Below are positions 18,171 to 26,923 of a stretch of DNA of 64,000 nt, in pieces. Origin of the DNA: Flavobacteriales bacterium. GTDB taxonomy: Bacteria > Bacteroidota > Bacteroidia > Flavobacteriales_F > PHOS-HE28. The notes beneath the pieces are model-generated. The model made no database searches. It had not been told where the DNA came from and was given only the letters and a program-made list of their open reading frames with translations. Numbering within the stretch: position 1 is the first letter of the stretch; the number at the start of each line of letters is the position of its first letter. The position numbers and the translations under genes are program-made. The DNA lies in contig JADJXH010000003.1 of NCBI GenBank assembly GCA_016715895.1, forward strand, positions 310,001-374,000, written 5' to 3'.

Positions 18171-19235
18171 TCAGTACCGGGTGATGAGCGCGATGCCCTC
18201 GTAGGCCTTCAGGCTGCCCGGCGGAAGCATGCGGACATCACCGCCATGCCGCAGTTGCGCGGCGATGATCCGGTCCACCACATCCGCCTCGTCGGCCGGC
18301 GCATCAAGCTGCACGCGGTCGTCCACCACGGCCCCGGGGATCACCAGGTCGCGGTCGACCAGCAAGGTCTGTCCGCGGCCTTCCTGCACCCGTGCCCAGA
18401 TGTCATCGACCGTGGTCACATGCTTGTCGGCGGGGGTCCTGGCCAGGGTCTCCAGATCGGCCAGGTGGCGCCGTTTCTGGTCTTCATAGGCCAGCGGCCA
18501 CGCCTGCCGCACCAGTTCGGCCGGGGCCGCATGCTCGTGGTTGCCTTCGAGCTGGGCGATGAAGAGCCCGGCGTGGGGCGCGGCCTCCAGGAAGGGTGCA
18601 TGATGGGTGGCCGTGGTGGCCACCACCACCCTTCCCTGTGGACCAACGGCCTGCTCCACGGCCTTGGCCACGTCGGCGTACCAATGGCGGGCCTGGTTGT
18701 CCTGGCCGCGCGAGGTGGTCACCTGCGCTGCATCGGTCGTGTAGTGGCGGTTCTCCAGGGGAAGTCCGCCGCGCACCTCACCCACCAGGTGGTCATCGTT
18801 CGCCGCGAAGAGCCGTGCCGCATGCTGGCTGAGTACCAGGACGTGATAGTGGACCGATCCGAGCCGCGCCCGGACCACGTCGCGCACCATGTAGGCGTCA
18901 CCCACCACCACGCGCGCATCCACCGGGAAGGGCAGCTTCACGAGCTCGGCATGGTCGGCGGACGCGAAAAGCGCGAGGCCGTCCATGTGGTGGCCGTGGT
19001 CAACGGACGTGGCGAGGGTGTGCAGGCGATCGATGATGGGCGCCACCGTACGCTTCCCGCCCAAGCCGCCGAGGCGGTCCTCGGCCTGGCGGAGCAGGTC
19101 CTTCAACAGGATGATGTCCCGGTTCGCATCCGGCATCGTCCGGTGCGTGGGCAGGGTGAGGGTGACACAGGGCCCCGGTCGGGCTTCCATCAGGCGGTCG
19201 ATCACCGGGTCGTGCAGAAGGGTGCGGGTGGTCAT
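18171..19235 (-). CDS. baeRF-type (bacterial archaeo-eukaryotic release factor-like) protein
   Basis: 354 residues. The layout MTTRTLLHDPVIDRLMEARPGPCVTLTLPTHR, a middle domain with HYHVLVLSQHAARLFAAN, and a C-terminal EADVVDRIIAAQLRHGGDVRMLPPGSL domain match the baeRF3 group, distant relatives of eRF1/Dom34. Related bacterial proteins have been linked to ribosome hibernation or rescue. No GGQ motif is visible in the sequence, so peptide release is unlikely. It is convergent with the T9SS gene and about 80 bases downstream of the uvrA 3' end on the same strand. The subgroup assignment is from recall. Confidence 0.72.
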   Translation of the reverse strand: MTTRTLLHDPVIDRLMEARPGPCVTLTLPTHRTMPDANRDIILLKDLLRQAEDRLGGLGGKRTVAPIIDRLHTLATSVDHGHHMDGLALFASADHAELVKLPFPVDARVVVGDAYMVRDVVRARLGSVHYHVLVLSQHAARLFAANDDHLVGEVRGGLPLENRHYTTDAAQVTTSRGQDNQARHWYADVAKAVEQAVGPQGRVVVATTATHHAPFLEAAPHAGLFIAQLEGNHEHAAPAELVRQAWPLAYEDQKRRHLADLETLARTPADKHVTTVDDIWARVQEGRGQTLLVDRDLVIPGAVVDDRVQLDAPADEADVVDRIIAAQLRHGGDVRMLPPGSLKAYEGIALITRY

Positions 19236-19318
19236 GATCAGGTCGGTTGGGGACCTTGAAGGTCCGGAACGACCGGATGTGCCGGCATGATGCCGGTCAA
19301 GCCGGAAGGCAACGATCG

Positions 19319-22201
19319 TCAGTTCAGCCTGCTGCGCAGGTGTGCGCCTGTGAGGCTGGAAGGGTGGGCGGCCAAGGCCTCCGGGGAACCCACGAAGACG
19401 AGCTCTCCGCCGGCATCGCCGCCATCGGGTCCCAGGTCGATGACGTGGTCGGCGCAGGCGATCACCTCCATGTTGTGTTCGATGCAGATCACACTATGCC
19501 CGTTGCGGATGAGCATGTCCAGGGCCTTGAGCAGCCGGGCGATGTCATGCACATGCAGGCCGGTGGTGGGCTCGTCGAAGATGAAGAGGGTGGGGCGCTC
19601 CTCCTGACCCTTGGTGAGGAAGCTGGCGAGCTTGATGCGCTGGGCCTCGCCGCCGCTGAGGGTGCTGCTGCTCTGGCCGAGCTTCACATAGCCGAGGCCC
19701 ACGTCCTGCAAGGGTTTCAGCCGGTGCACGATGCGGGCGCAGGCCGCCGGGCCGCTCGCGCCGCCGAAGAAGGTGATGGCGTCGTCCACGGTGAGGTCGA
19801 GCACCTCGGCGATGTCGCGGCCCTGGAAGCGGACATCGAGCATCTCCTCCTTGAATCGCTTGCCGCGGCAGGCTTCGCAGGTGAGCCGGATATCGGCCAT
19901 GAACTGCATCTCGATGTGCACCTCACCCTCGCCCTGGCAGGTCTCGCAGCGGCCACCGTCCACATTGAAGCTGAAGAAGGAGGGCTTGTATCCGCGCACA
20001 CGCGCCACGTCCTGCTCGCTGAAGAGCTGGCGGATCTCCTCGTAGGCCTTCACATAGGTCACCGGGTTGCTGCGGCTGCTGCGGCCGATGGGGTCCTGGT
20101 CCACGAGCTCCACGGCCTCGATGCGTTTCAGGTCCCCTTCCAGGGCGCGGTGCTCGCCGGGGCGTTCGCTGAACCCCTCCAGCTCGCGGCGCAGGGCGGG
20201 GTACAGGATGCGCTTCACCAGGGTGGTCTTGCCGCTGCCGCTCACACCGGTCACCACGGTGAGCATGTGCAGGGGGAAGGCCACGTCGATGTCCTTCAGG
20301 TTGTTGGCCCGCGCACCCCGAACGATGATCCGGTCCTTCACGGGCCGCCGCCCGGTGGGGCGGGGGATGCGCAGACGGCCGGTGAGGTAGCGGGCCGTGA
20401 GGCTGTCGCTGGAGAGCAGGGCGGCATGGTCGCCCTGGAAGACCACCTGGCCGCCGTGCGAGCCCGCTTCGGGGCCCATGTCGATGATGTGGTCGGCCGC
20501 CCGCATCACCTCCTCGTCGTGCTCCACCACGATCACGGTGTTGCCCAGGTCGCGGAGGCGCTTCAGCACACCGATCAGGCGTTGGGTGTCGCGCGGGTGC
20601 AGGCCGATGCTGGGCTCGTCCAGGATGTACATGCTGCCCACCAGGCTGCTGCCCAGGCTGGTGGCCAGGTCGATGCGCTGGGTCTCGCCGCCGCTCAGGG
20701 TGTTGCTGCGGCGGTCGAGCGTGAGGTAGCCCACGCCCACATCGCTCAGGTATTGCAGGCGGTTGCGGATTTCGGTGAGCAGCCGGGCGGCCACATGCTG
20801 GTCATGCTCGTTCAGCTCCAGCGCGCGGAAGAACGCCAGCAGCCGGTCGATCGGCATGCGCACGAGCTCGGTGATGGTGCGGTCGGCGACGCGCACGTAG
20901 GAGGCCTCCTTCCGCAGGCGCGACCCGCCGCAGGACGGGCAGGTGGTCTTGCCCCTGTAGCGGCTGGCCAGCACGCGGTACTGGATCTTGTAGCTCTTCT
21001 CCTCCACGTACCGGAAGAAGGCATCGATGCCGCGGACGCCCCGGGCCCCCTTCCACAGCAGGTCGCGCTGCGGGTCGGTCAGGTCGCGGTAGGGCCGGTG
21101 GATGGGGAAGTCATGGCGTTCGGCCTGCTCGATGAAGGCGGTGCGCCATTCCCCCAGCTTCTCCCCGCGCCAGGGGGCCACGCATTCGTCATACACGCTC
21201 AGCCCCTGGTCGGGGATCACCAGGTCGTGGTCGATGCCGATCACGCTGCCGTAGCCTTCGCATTGGGGGCAGGCGCCCACCGGGTCGTTGAAGCTGAACA
21301 GGTTGGTGCTGGGTTCCTCGAAGCGCATGCCATCGCGCTCGAAGCGATCGTTGAGCACGGTACGGCGCACGCCCCCGCGTCCATCGTCCCCCAGAAGGTG
21401 CAGTTCGCCCTGCCCCTCGAAGAAGGCGGCCTCGGCACTGTCCGCGATGCGGCTGTCGTTCTCGGGATCGTCGGCCGTCACGCTCACGCGGTCCACCACC
21501 AGGGACCACTCGCCCGTGGGCAGGGTACGCGCCGCCAGCAGGTCCTCGATGCGGTGCACCGTGGTGCCGTCGTGGACCCGCGCGAACCCCTGCTGGTGGA
21601 GCACATCGAGGTGTTGGGCCATCGTGCGTCCGGAGGGCAGGTGGAGCGGGCAGAGGAGGAGGACGGCCGACCCGGCCGGATGGCTGTGCACGGTCCGCAG
21701 GACGTCCTCCACGGTGTGGCGCTTCACGGGTTCGCCGCTCACCGGACTGTAGGTGCGGCCGATGCGGGCGAAGAGGAGCTTGAGGTGGTCGTAGACCTCG
21801 GTGCTGGTGCCCACGGTGCTCCGCGGGTTGCGGGTCATCACCTTCTGTTCGATGGCGATGGCCGGGCTGATCCCGATGATGCGGTCCACATCGGGTTTCT
21901 CCAGCCGGCCCATGAACTGGCGGGCGTAGCTGCTGAGGCTCTCCACGTACCGGCGTTGTCCTTCGGCATACAGGGTGTCGAAGGCCAGGCTGCTCTTGCC
22001 GCTTCCGCTGAGGCCGGTGATCACCACCAGCTTTCCCCGCGGGATGTCGACGTCGATGTTCTTCAGGTTGTGGACGCGGGCACCCTGCACCCGGATCAGG
22101 CCGGGAGACCTGGTCGGGGCGGGCGGAGCACCGTTCGCGGAAGCGGGTGCGGACCTTCGGGTGCGGGAGGGGGTGGGCAAGAGCGGCGCGAAATTAGGCA
22201 T
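19319..22201 (-). CDS. uvrA: Excinuclease ABC subunit A
   Basis: 960 residues, standard for UvrA with a short N-terminal extension rich in Pro/Ser/Ala. Both ABC ATPase modules are intact: Walker A GLSGSGKSS near residue 60 with signature LSGGETQR, and Walker A GVSGSGKTT near 655 with signature LSGGEAQR. Zinc-binding motifs are visible: CPSCGGSRLRKEA and CETCQGEGEVH with CEACRGKR. It recognises DNA damage for nucleotide excision repair. The start at 22201 (MPNFAPLL) is chosen by position; an upstream in-frame ATG at 22273 exists. uvrB is not in the window. Confidence 0.96.
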   Translation of the reverse strand: MPNFAPLLPTPSRTRRSAPASANGAPPAPTRSPGLIRVQGARVHNLKNIDVDIPRGKLVVITGLSGSGKSSLAFDTLYAEGQRRYVESLSSYARQFMGRLEKPDVDRIIGISPAIAIEQKVMTRNPRSTVGTSTEVYDHLKLLFARIGRTYSPVSGEPVKRHTVEDVLRTVHSHPAGSAVLLLCPLHLPSGRTMAQHLDVLHQQGFARVHDGTTVHRIEDLLAARTLPTGEWSLVVDRVSVTADDPENDSRIADSAEAAFFEGQGELHLLGDDGRGGVRRTVLNDRFERDGMRFEEPSTNLFSFNDPVGACPQCEGYGSVIGIDHDLVIPDQGLSVYDECVAPWRGEKLGEWRTAFIEQAERHDFPIHRPYRDLTDPQRDLLWKGARGVRGIDAFFRYVEEKSYKIQYRVLASRYRGKTTCPSCGGSRLRKEASYVRVADRTITELVRMPIDRLLAFFRALELNEHDQHVAARLLTEIRNRLQYLSDVGVGYLTLDRRSNTLSGGETQRIDLATSLGSSLVGSMYILDEPSIGLHPRDTQRLIGVLKRLRDLGNTVIVVEHDEEVMRAADHIIDMGPEAGSHGGQVVFQGDHAALLSSDSLTARYLTGRLRIPRPTGRRPVKDRIIVRGARANNLKDIDVAFPLHMLTVVTGVSGSGKTTLVKRILYPALRRELEGFSERPGEHRALEGDLKRIEAVELVDQDPIGRSSRSNPVTYVKAYEEIRQLFSEQDVARVRGYKPSFFSFNVDGGRCETCQGEGEVHIEMQFMADIRLTCEACRGKRFKEEMLDVRFQGRDIAEVLDLTVDDAITFFGGASGPAACARIVHRLKPLQDVGLGYVKLGQSSSTLSGGEAQRIKLASFLTKGQEERPTLFIFDEPTTGLHVHDIARLLKALDMLIRNGHSVICIEHNMEVIACADHVIDLGPDGGDAGGELVFVGSPEALAAHPSSLTGAHLRSRLN

Positions 22202-22420
22202 CGGCCTGCCCGCTGTTCCCGGCAGATCACTACCTTCGCCTTGGTCCGACGAAAAGTTGACCCGGTCGCACAATACGGACGATCAGGCAACGTTCTCACC
22301 CCGGGCCACGTCATATCCCCGAACCCGGCCGACAGGCCCGCACCTTCAAAACCCCCTTCGCCCATCGCGTGACCACTACCCTGGATCGTTGATCCGAACC
22401 GGACAAAAAGGGAAGGTCAC

Positions 22421-23008
22421 ATGCGTACGAAGGTGCTCACCGATACGGAGCTCGTGCACGCCTATCAGGCGGGGAACGAGCAGGCATTCGAAACCCTGCT
22501 GCTGCGCCACAAGCGCAAGGTGTGGAGCCACATCTACCTGATGGTGCGTGACCGCGAGGTCACAGAGGACCTCTTCCAGGAGGCCTTCATCAAGGTGGTG
22601 CACACGCTCAAGACAGGGAAGTACAACGAGGAGGGCAAGTTCCTCCCCTGGGTGATGCGGATCGCCCATAATCTGGTCATCGACCACTTCCGGCGCGCCA
22701 AGAAGATGCCGCTCGTCCGGGGCTCGGAGGATCACGACGTCTTCTCCACCGTGGCGCAGCCCGACCGGAACATCGAGCAGCGGCTCGTGAACGTGCAGAT
22801 CGACGAGGACGTGCGGCGGCTGATCGAGCACCTGCCCGAGGAGCAGCGCGAAGTGGTGATCATGCGCACGTACCTGAGCATGAGCTTCAAGGAGATCGCC
22901 GAGCACACCCAGGTGAGCATCAACACCGCCCTGGGGCGGATGCGCTACGCGCTGATCAACATGCGCAAGCTCATCAAGGAACACGACATCCATCTGGAGC
23001 GCGCATAG
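22421..23008 (+). CDS. RNA polymerase sigma factor, sigma-70 family (ECF type)
   Basis: 195 residues. Region 2 is clear (FETLLLRHKRKVWSHIYLMVRDREVTEDLFQEAFIKV, then LPWVMRIAHNLVIDHFRR), followed by a linker and region 4 (LPEEQREVVIMRTYLSMSFKEIAEHTQVSINTALGRMRYAL). There is no region 1.1 or 3. Region 2-4 sigma factors like this direct stress or envelope responses; no anti-sigma gene is adjacent, so how it is controlled is open. This start is one of the few with a plausible Shine-Dalgarno (GGGAAGG ending 6 bases before the ATG). The 219-base upstream gap contains a TACCTTCG word at 22231-22238. A strong terminator follows. Confidence 0.92.
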   Translation: MRTKVLTDTELVHAYQAGNEQAFETLLLRHKRKVWSHIYLMVRDREVTEDLFQEAFIKVVHTLKTGKYNEEGKFLPWVMRIAHNLVIDHFRRAKKMPLVRGSEDHDVFSTVAQPDRNIEQRLVNVQIDEDVRRLIEHLPEEQREVVIMRTYLSMSFKEIAEHTQVSINTALGRMRYALINMRKLIKEHDIHLERA

Positions 23009-23029
23009 GCCTGCCAGCTGCATGTCCTT

Positions 23030-23055
23030 GAACGCCGGCCCGTAAGCCGGCGTTC
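23030..23055 (+). terminator. Rho-independent-type hairpin after the sigma factor gene
   Basis: A perfect 10-bp stem GAACGCCGGC / GCCGGCGTTC with a six-base loop, 22 bases after the sigma factor stop. Only a weak T-rich tail follows (gcatttgc). Confidence 0.75.
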
Positions 23056-23079
23056 GCATTTGCAGAGGGTAAGGCCTTG

Positions 23080-23172
23080 ATGTTCAGGAGGTCCTTGGTT
23101 CGTTCGGGGGTGTGTGCAATAGCGGGCGGGGCGCTGGCGTTCTTCATCACGCACACCAACCCGATGGCATGA
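23080..23172 (+). CDS. Possible 30-residue hydrophobic peptide
   Basis: ATG at 23080 opens a 30-codon ORF, MFRRSLVRSGVCAIAGGALA followed by a short hydrophobic and His/Thr end. It has a basic N-terminus and one hydrophobic stretch, like a short membrane peptide. Its TGA overlaps the ATG of the next small ORF as ATGA, suggesting coupling, and it follows directly after a terminator hairpin. Nothing else supports it; the length makes chance occurrence quite possible. Confidence 0.3.
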   Translation: MFRRSLVRSGVCAIAGGALAFFITHTNPMA

Positions 23173-23342
23173 AGCACTCTACCCTCCGCCGGCGCGATCG
23201 CCGGTCATCCGTTCGCCGCAGCAGCATGGACCTCCAACCGGGTCCCCGGCCCTCCACCCTCCAGGCCATCCTGAGCTACAGCAAGGCGCTCTCCGTTGTG
23301 GAGGCTCCGCCACTGGGCACCGTGGCCTTGGTGCTCAACTGA
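23169..23342 (+). CDS. Small conserved-looking protein (57 aa) downstream of the sigma factor
   Basis: 57 residues from ATG at 23169. The N-terminal half is very Arg/Ser-rich; the C-terminal half reads PSTLQAILSYSKALSVVEAPPLGTVALVLN. Short proteins ending in a similar 'ILxYSKALxVV...LVLN' pattern are recalled from other Bacteroidota, usually as orphan small genes with basic N-termini. There is no recognised domain or function. A longer version from GTG at 23112 is possible, but the ATGA overlap with the 30-residue ORF supports the ATG. It ends 8 bases before the convergent nth stop. Confidence 0.5.
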   Translation: MKHSTLRRRDRRSSVRRSSMDLQPGPRPSTLQAILSYSKALSVVEAPPLGTVALVLN

Positions 23343-23350
23343 GGCCCGGA

Positions 23351-23995
23351 TCACCGGCCTGCGGTGAACAGCTCCTTCCGGCCGATCACGCTGCAGATGG
23401 GGCATTTGCGCGGATCGTGGCCTTTGGCCGGGCAGTGTTCGCGGCCGAAGTAGATGATCCGCAGGTGCAGGTCGGCCCATTCCTCCCTGGGGAAGAGCTT
23501 CTTCAGGTCGGCCTCGGTATGCTCCACGCTCTTCCCGTTGCTCAGCGTCCAGCGCCAGGCCAGCCGGTGGATGTGGGTGTCCACCGGAAAGGCCGGTACG
23601 CCGAAGGCCTGCACCATCACCACGCTGGCGGTCTTGTGGCCCACGGAAGGCAGCGCCTCCAGTTCCTCCAGGGTATCCGGCACCTTGCCGCCATGCTTCT
23701 CCAGGATGATCCTGCTGAGCCCGTGGATGCCCTTGGCCTTCGCGGGCGCCAGGCCGCAGGGCCGGATGATGTCCTCGATCTGCTGCACGCTCAGCTTCAC
23801 CATCTGCTGCGGGGTGCGCGCCTTGGCGAACAGCAGCGGCGTGATCTCGTTCACCTTCCTGTCCGTGCACTGCGCGCTCAGCACCACGGCCACCAGCAGC
23901 GTGTATGCGTCCTCATGGTCGAGGGGGATGGACGTGCGCGGGTAGAGGTCGGCGAGCTTCTGCGCGACGAAGGCGGCTTTCTCGGCGCGGGTCAT
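23351..23995 (-). CDS. nth: Endonuclease III (DNA glycosylase/AP lyase)
   Basis: 214 residues, normal length. The helix-hairpin-helix LPSVGHKTASVV carries catalytic Lys121, and VDTHIHRL carries catalytic Asp139. It removes oxidised pyrimidines and nicks the abasic site in base excision repair. The C-terminal iron-sulfur loop is unusual: cysteines at 188, 198 and 201 (C-x9-C-x2-C) with no fourth Cys, where the standard is C-x6-C-x2-C-x5-C, so a normal [4Fe-4S] cluster is unlikely. A TTCCTTCG word (complement of 24001-24008) lies 5 bases upstream. It is last in the minus-strand run that begins with alkB. Confidence 0.93.
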   Translation of the reverse strand: MTRAEKAAFVAQKLADLYPRTSIPLDHEDAYTLLVAVVLSAQCTDRKVNEITPLLFAKARTPQQMVKLSVQQIEDIIRPCGLAPAKAKGIHGLSRIILEKHGGKVPDTLEELEALPSVGHKTASVVMVQAFGVPAFPVDTHIHRLAWRWTLSNGKSVEHTEADLKKLFPREEWADLHLRIIYFGREHCPAKGHDPRKCPICSVIGRKELFTAGR

Positions 23996-24014
23996 CGGTG
24001 CGAAGGAACAACGC

Positions 24015-24781
24015 TCACCGGATCCGTTCGCTCAGGTGGGCGCATCGACCGTGCGCCTTTTCGATGTGCTGGTGGTCCTGCGGCCGCTGCCAGCGGCCGC
24101 CCCAGGTCCAGCCGTGGGGGGTCAGGTGCTTCAGGATGCGGGCGCGGGTGAGGGTGCCCGGTCGCGCCGGGTCGTAGCGTCCGCTGGCGGGTTCGCGAAG
24201 CACGCCATCCGGTCCCTGTTTCACCAGCGGGTTCAGCAGCGGGTTGATGTCGATCGCGATCCCTTGGGCGTGCTTGGAGGTCTCGGGCACGTGGGCCTTG
24301 CCGCGGTAGTTGAAGGCGCTGGTGTTGTTGTCGGCATGGAGGCGGCATCGTCCCAGCCCGTGCTGTCGGCGTTGAGCCCGTAGCGGTTCACCGGCACCAC
24401 CTTGGCGATGGGGAAGCGGTCATGCAGCAGTCCCTCGAAGATCGCCCGCACCTCGCCGGCCACGCACGCGTGCACCAGCAGGATGCCCGTGCACAGGCGG
24501 CTGGTGTCGACCGCCGAACAGCTGCTGTCCGCGAAGCCGTAGTAGGTGACCTCCACCGCCTCCAGGTGGTCGCGGATGCCAGGGTCCAACGGCCCGAGCT
24601 TGCGCTCGATGATCCGCAGTTGAACCTCCAGACCGGCGGTGTCGGCCAGGGTGCTATGCGCTATCAGCGTATCATGCCACCTGGGCTTCTTCTCGGTCCA
24701 GGCCGGAGGTTCATGGCTGTCCGACCCGCAGGCAAGGGCCAGCAGGTGGAAGAGCTGGATGCAGGGCAGGGCGTGACGCAT
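24015..24781 (-). pseudogene. M15-family peptidase-like lipoprotein, frameshifted
   Basis: The first frame starts at 24781 with a lipoprotein signal (LLALAC, Cys as acylation site) and continues through VTYYGFADSSCSA, HACVAGEVRAIFEGLLHDRFPIAKVVPVNRYG to GWDDAASMP. The second frame then supplies DNNTSAFNYRGKAHVPETSKHAQGIAIDINP and a GWTWGGRW...DHQHIEK ending. Together they form one D-alanyl-D-alanine-carboxypeptidase-like M15_4 protein with its metal-binding HxxGxAIDxNP and QHxEK motifs. The frames join only if one base is restored near 24335 (ATG CCG would read ATG GCC GAC). It is either a true one-base deletion or an assembly error. It lies 19 bases upstream of nth in the same direction. Confidence 0.75.
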
Positions 24782-24818
24782 CGAAGGACCAGCACCTGCA
24801 AAGGTGGGCGCCCGGACC

Positions 24819-25253
24819 TCACTCCGCCTTTTTGGGCAGGGGGCGCCAGGTGTAGCTCTTCTGCACGATCCGCCAGGCGCCTTCGTACCGGAGCAGCAGG
24901 AAGTAATCGGTGAACACCCGCCAGCCCGGCACCACGATCTCGGCCTTGGCCATGGCGGCGTTGTGCTCCACGTCGATGGAGATGATCCGGCCTTGGCGCT
25001 CGTTCCGTTCGCCCGGCTTGAACCCTGCGATGTACTTCTCCCCCGAGCGCACCCACAGGCTGTCGCGCTCATTCACCGTGTAGAGGTTGAAGTCGGGATG
25101 GAACGCGCGGCGTAAACGCTCCGGCTCGCCATTGGCCGTGCCCTCGATGTAGTCCATCAGCGTCGTACGGATCTGCTCGATGTCGGAGGTCGCGTTCTGA
25201 GCGAACGCTGATGCGATGGAGAACAGGCCGGTCAAGAGGAGAGGGGTGCGCAT
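24819..25253 (-). CDS. Exported NTF2-fold protein (SnoaL/lumazine-binding-like)
   Basis: 144 residues. A signal peptide (LLLTGLFSIASAFA, cleavage before QNAT) is followed by one small alpha+beta domain: a helix DIEQIRTTLMDYIEGTANGEPERLRRAFHPDFNLYTV, then strands ending FLLLRYEGAWRIVQKSYTW. This is the pattern of NTF2-like or putative lumazine-binding proteins, often of unknown function. A TACTTTGT word on the minus strand lies just upstream of the start. It follows the GMC oxidoreductase by 74 bases and precedes the M15 gene by 37 bases on the same strand. Confidence 0.75.
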   Translation of the reverse strand: MRTPLLLTGLFSIASAFAQNATSDIEQIRTTLMDYIEGTANGEPERLRRAFHPDFNLYTVNERDSLWVRSGEKYIAGFKPGERNERQGRIISIDVEHNAAMAKAEIVVPGWRVFTDYFLLLRYEGAWRIVQKSYTWRPLPKKAE

Positions 25254-25327
25254 GGCGACAAAGTAGTCCCGCTCCGCGCAAGGCCGGTCCCGCCGGGACA
25301 CGGTTCATCCCAGAAGGGCCGGGACGC

Positions 25328-26911
25328 TCAAGACCGGTTCTCCGCCACCTGCGCCATGGCGTGCTCGGCAAGGGCGGTGATGGTGAGGCTGGGGTTCACG
25401 CCGGGATTGGCCGAGATGGCGCTGCCGTCGCACACCCAGAGGTTCGCGTAGCCGAACACCCGGTTGTGCCGGTCGATCACACCGGTGGAGGCATCGGCGC
25501 CCATGCACGCGCCGCCGAGGATGTGCGCGGTGGTGGGGATGCCCAGCAGCGTCTCCTGCAGCAGCACCATGGCCTTGCCGTTCACGATGCGTTCCACCCG
25601 GTGGGCGATGTCCTGCGCCTGCGGGTTGAAGGCCGTGGGCGCTGCGCCCGACTCCAGGGCGCTCCGCGTGCCGAAGGTGCCGCGCTTCAGGCGGAGGGTG
25701 GAGTCGATGCTCTCCATGTAGAGCAGGATGTGCGTGCGCCGGCTCCAGTCGTTCACGAAGAAGGTGCGGAGGTACTGCCCCGGCTGCTTCAACGGCAGCA
25801 GCACCATGTTCAGCAGGCGCTGCGGCCAGGCGCTGCCCTTCACCATCGGCGCCATCAGGATCCGCCAGATGCCATTGCCGGGCGGGTACTTCACGGGCTC
25901 CACGTGCCGGTCCTGGTCCAGCTCCACGATGGAGCCGATGGCGATGCCTTCCGAGAAGGTGGCCTTGCGGTCGAAGGTGGTGACGCCGATGAGGCTCTCG
26001 GAGTTGGTGCGCACGCCGTGGCCCAAGGTGTCCGAGAGGTTCGGCAGGCTGCCGGCCTTCAGCTTCAGGAGCAGGGGCAGGGTGCCCATCACGCCGCCGG
26101 CGAACACCACGCCCCGCGCCGTCACCGTGCGGATGCGCGGGAACCAGCTGGACGGGTCGCGGTAACGGATGCGGTAGCCGGCGCTGCCATCGGGGCTCAG
26201 GGGCTTCACGTCCACCACCTCGGCGTTGGCGCGGATGGTGCAGCCCAGCTGTTGCGCCAGGTGCAGGTAGTTCTTGTCGAGCGTGTTCTTGGCGTTATGC
26301 CGGCAGCCCAGCATGCAGCCGCCGCACTGGATGCAGCCGGTGCGGTCGGGTCCCTTGCCGCCGAAGTAAGGGTCCTTCACGGTGACGCCTGGTGTGCCGA
26401 AATGCACGGCGGCATCCACGGTGCTGAAGCCTTCGGGGACGCCCAGATCGGCGGCCAGCTCCTGCATCACCAGGTCGCTGCGGCTGGTGTAGGGGTGGCG
26501 CTCGGTGCCGAGCATGCGCCTGGCCAGAGCGTAGTACGGAGCCAGTTCGCGCTCCCAGTCGCACAGGTCCTTCCAGCTGCCGGTGTGGAAGAAGGGCGCG
26601 CGGGGCACGGGCAGGGTGTTCGCGTAGACCAGCGAGCCACCGCCCACGCCGGTGCCGCTCAGCACCGTCACATGCCGGAAGAAGCTGATCTTGAACAGGC
26701 CCCGCCAGCCCAGACGAGGCGCCCAGAGCCAGCGGCGGAGGTTCCAGTTGGAGCTGGGAAAGTCGGCTGGCTTGTTGAACCACCGGCCCTTCTCCAGCAC
26801 CAGCACGCGGTAGCCCTTCTCGCTGAGGCGTAGCGCCGCCACCGAGCCGCCGAAGCCGCTGCCGATCACCACGTGGTCGACGTCGAAGGAAGGCGTTCCC
26901 GGTTCGTGCAT
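25328..26911 (-). CDS. GMC-family oxidoreductase (FAD-dependent alcohol/sterol oxidase or dehydrogenase type)
   Basis: 527 residues. The N-terminus carries the FAD-binding VIGSGFGGSVAALRLSEKGYRVLVLEKG (from residue 15), then the GMC motif VLSGTGVGGGSLVYANTL. A cysteine-rich CIQCGGCMLGC segment lies in the middle, as in ferredoxin-like insertions of some cholesterol-oxidase-type GMC proteins. The C-terminal GGACMGADASTGVIDRHNRVFGYANLWVCDGSAISANPGVNPSLTITALAEHAM is typical of the family. The start is 12 bases downstream of alkB, so the two are surely co-transcribed. Known GMC alcohol dehydrogenases (AlkJ type) oxidise the alcohols made by AlkB; the same role is inferred here. Confidence 0.85.
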   Translation of the reverse strand: MHEPGTPSFDVDHVVIGSGFGGSVAALRLSEKGYRVLVLEKGRWFNKPADFPSSNWNLRRWLWAPRLGWRGLFKISFFRHVTVLSGTGVGGGSLVYANTLPVPRAPFFHTGSWKDLCDWERELAPYYALARRMLGTERHPYTSRSDLVMQELAADLGVPEGFSTVDAAVHFGTPGVTVKDPYFGGKGPDRTGCIQCGGCMLGCRHNAKNTLDKNYLHLAQQLGCTIRANAEVVDVKPLSPDGSAGYRIRYRDPSSWFPRIRTVTARGVVFAGGVMGTLPLLLKLKAGSLPNLSDTLGHGVRTNSESLIGVTTFDRKATFSEGIAIGSIVELDQDRHVEPVKYPPGNGIWRILMAPMVKGSAWPQRLLNMVLLPLKQPGQYLRTFFVNDWSRRTHILLYMESIDSTLRLKRGTFGTRSALESGAAPTAFNPQAQDIAHRVERIVNGKAMVLLQETLLGIPTTAHILGGACMGADASTGVIDRHNRVFGYANLWVCDGSAISANPGVNPSLTITALAEHAMAQVAENRS

Positions 26912-26923
26912 CCGAGCTGTGGG

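Noticed and set aside
19247..22372. 1041-codon plus-strand ORF opposite uvrA
   Set aside because: Longest antisense shadow in the window; uvrA on the other strand carries all Walker and zinc motifs.
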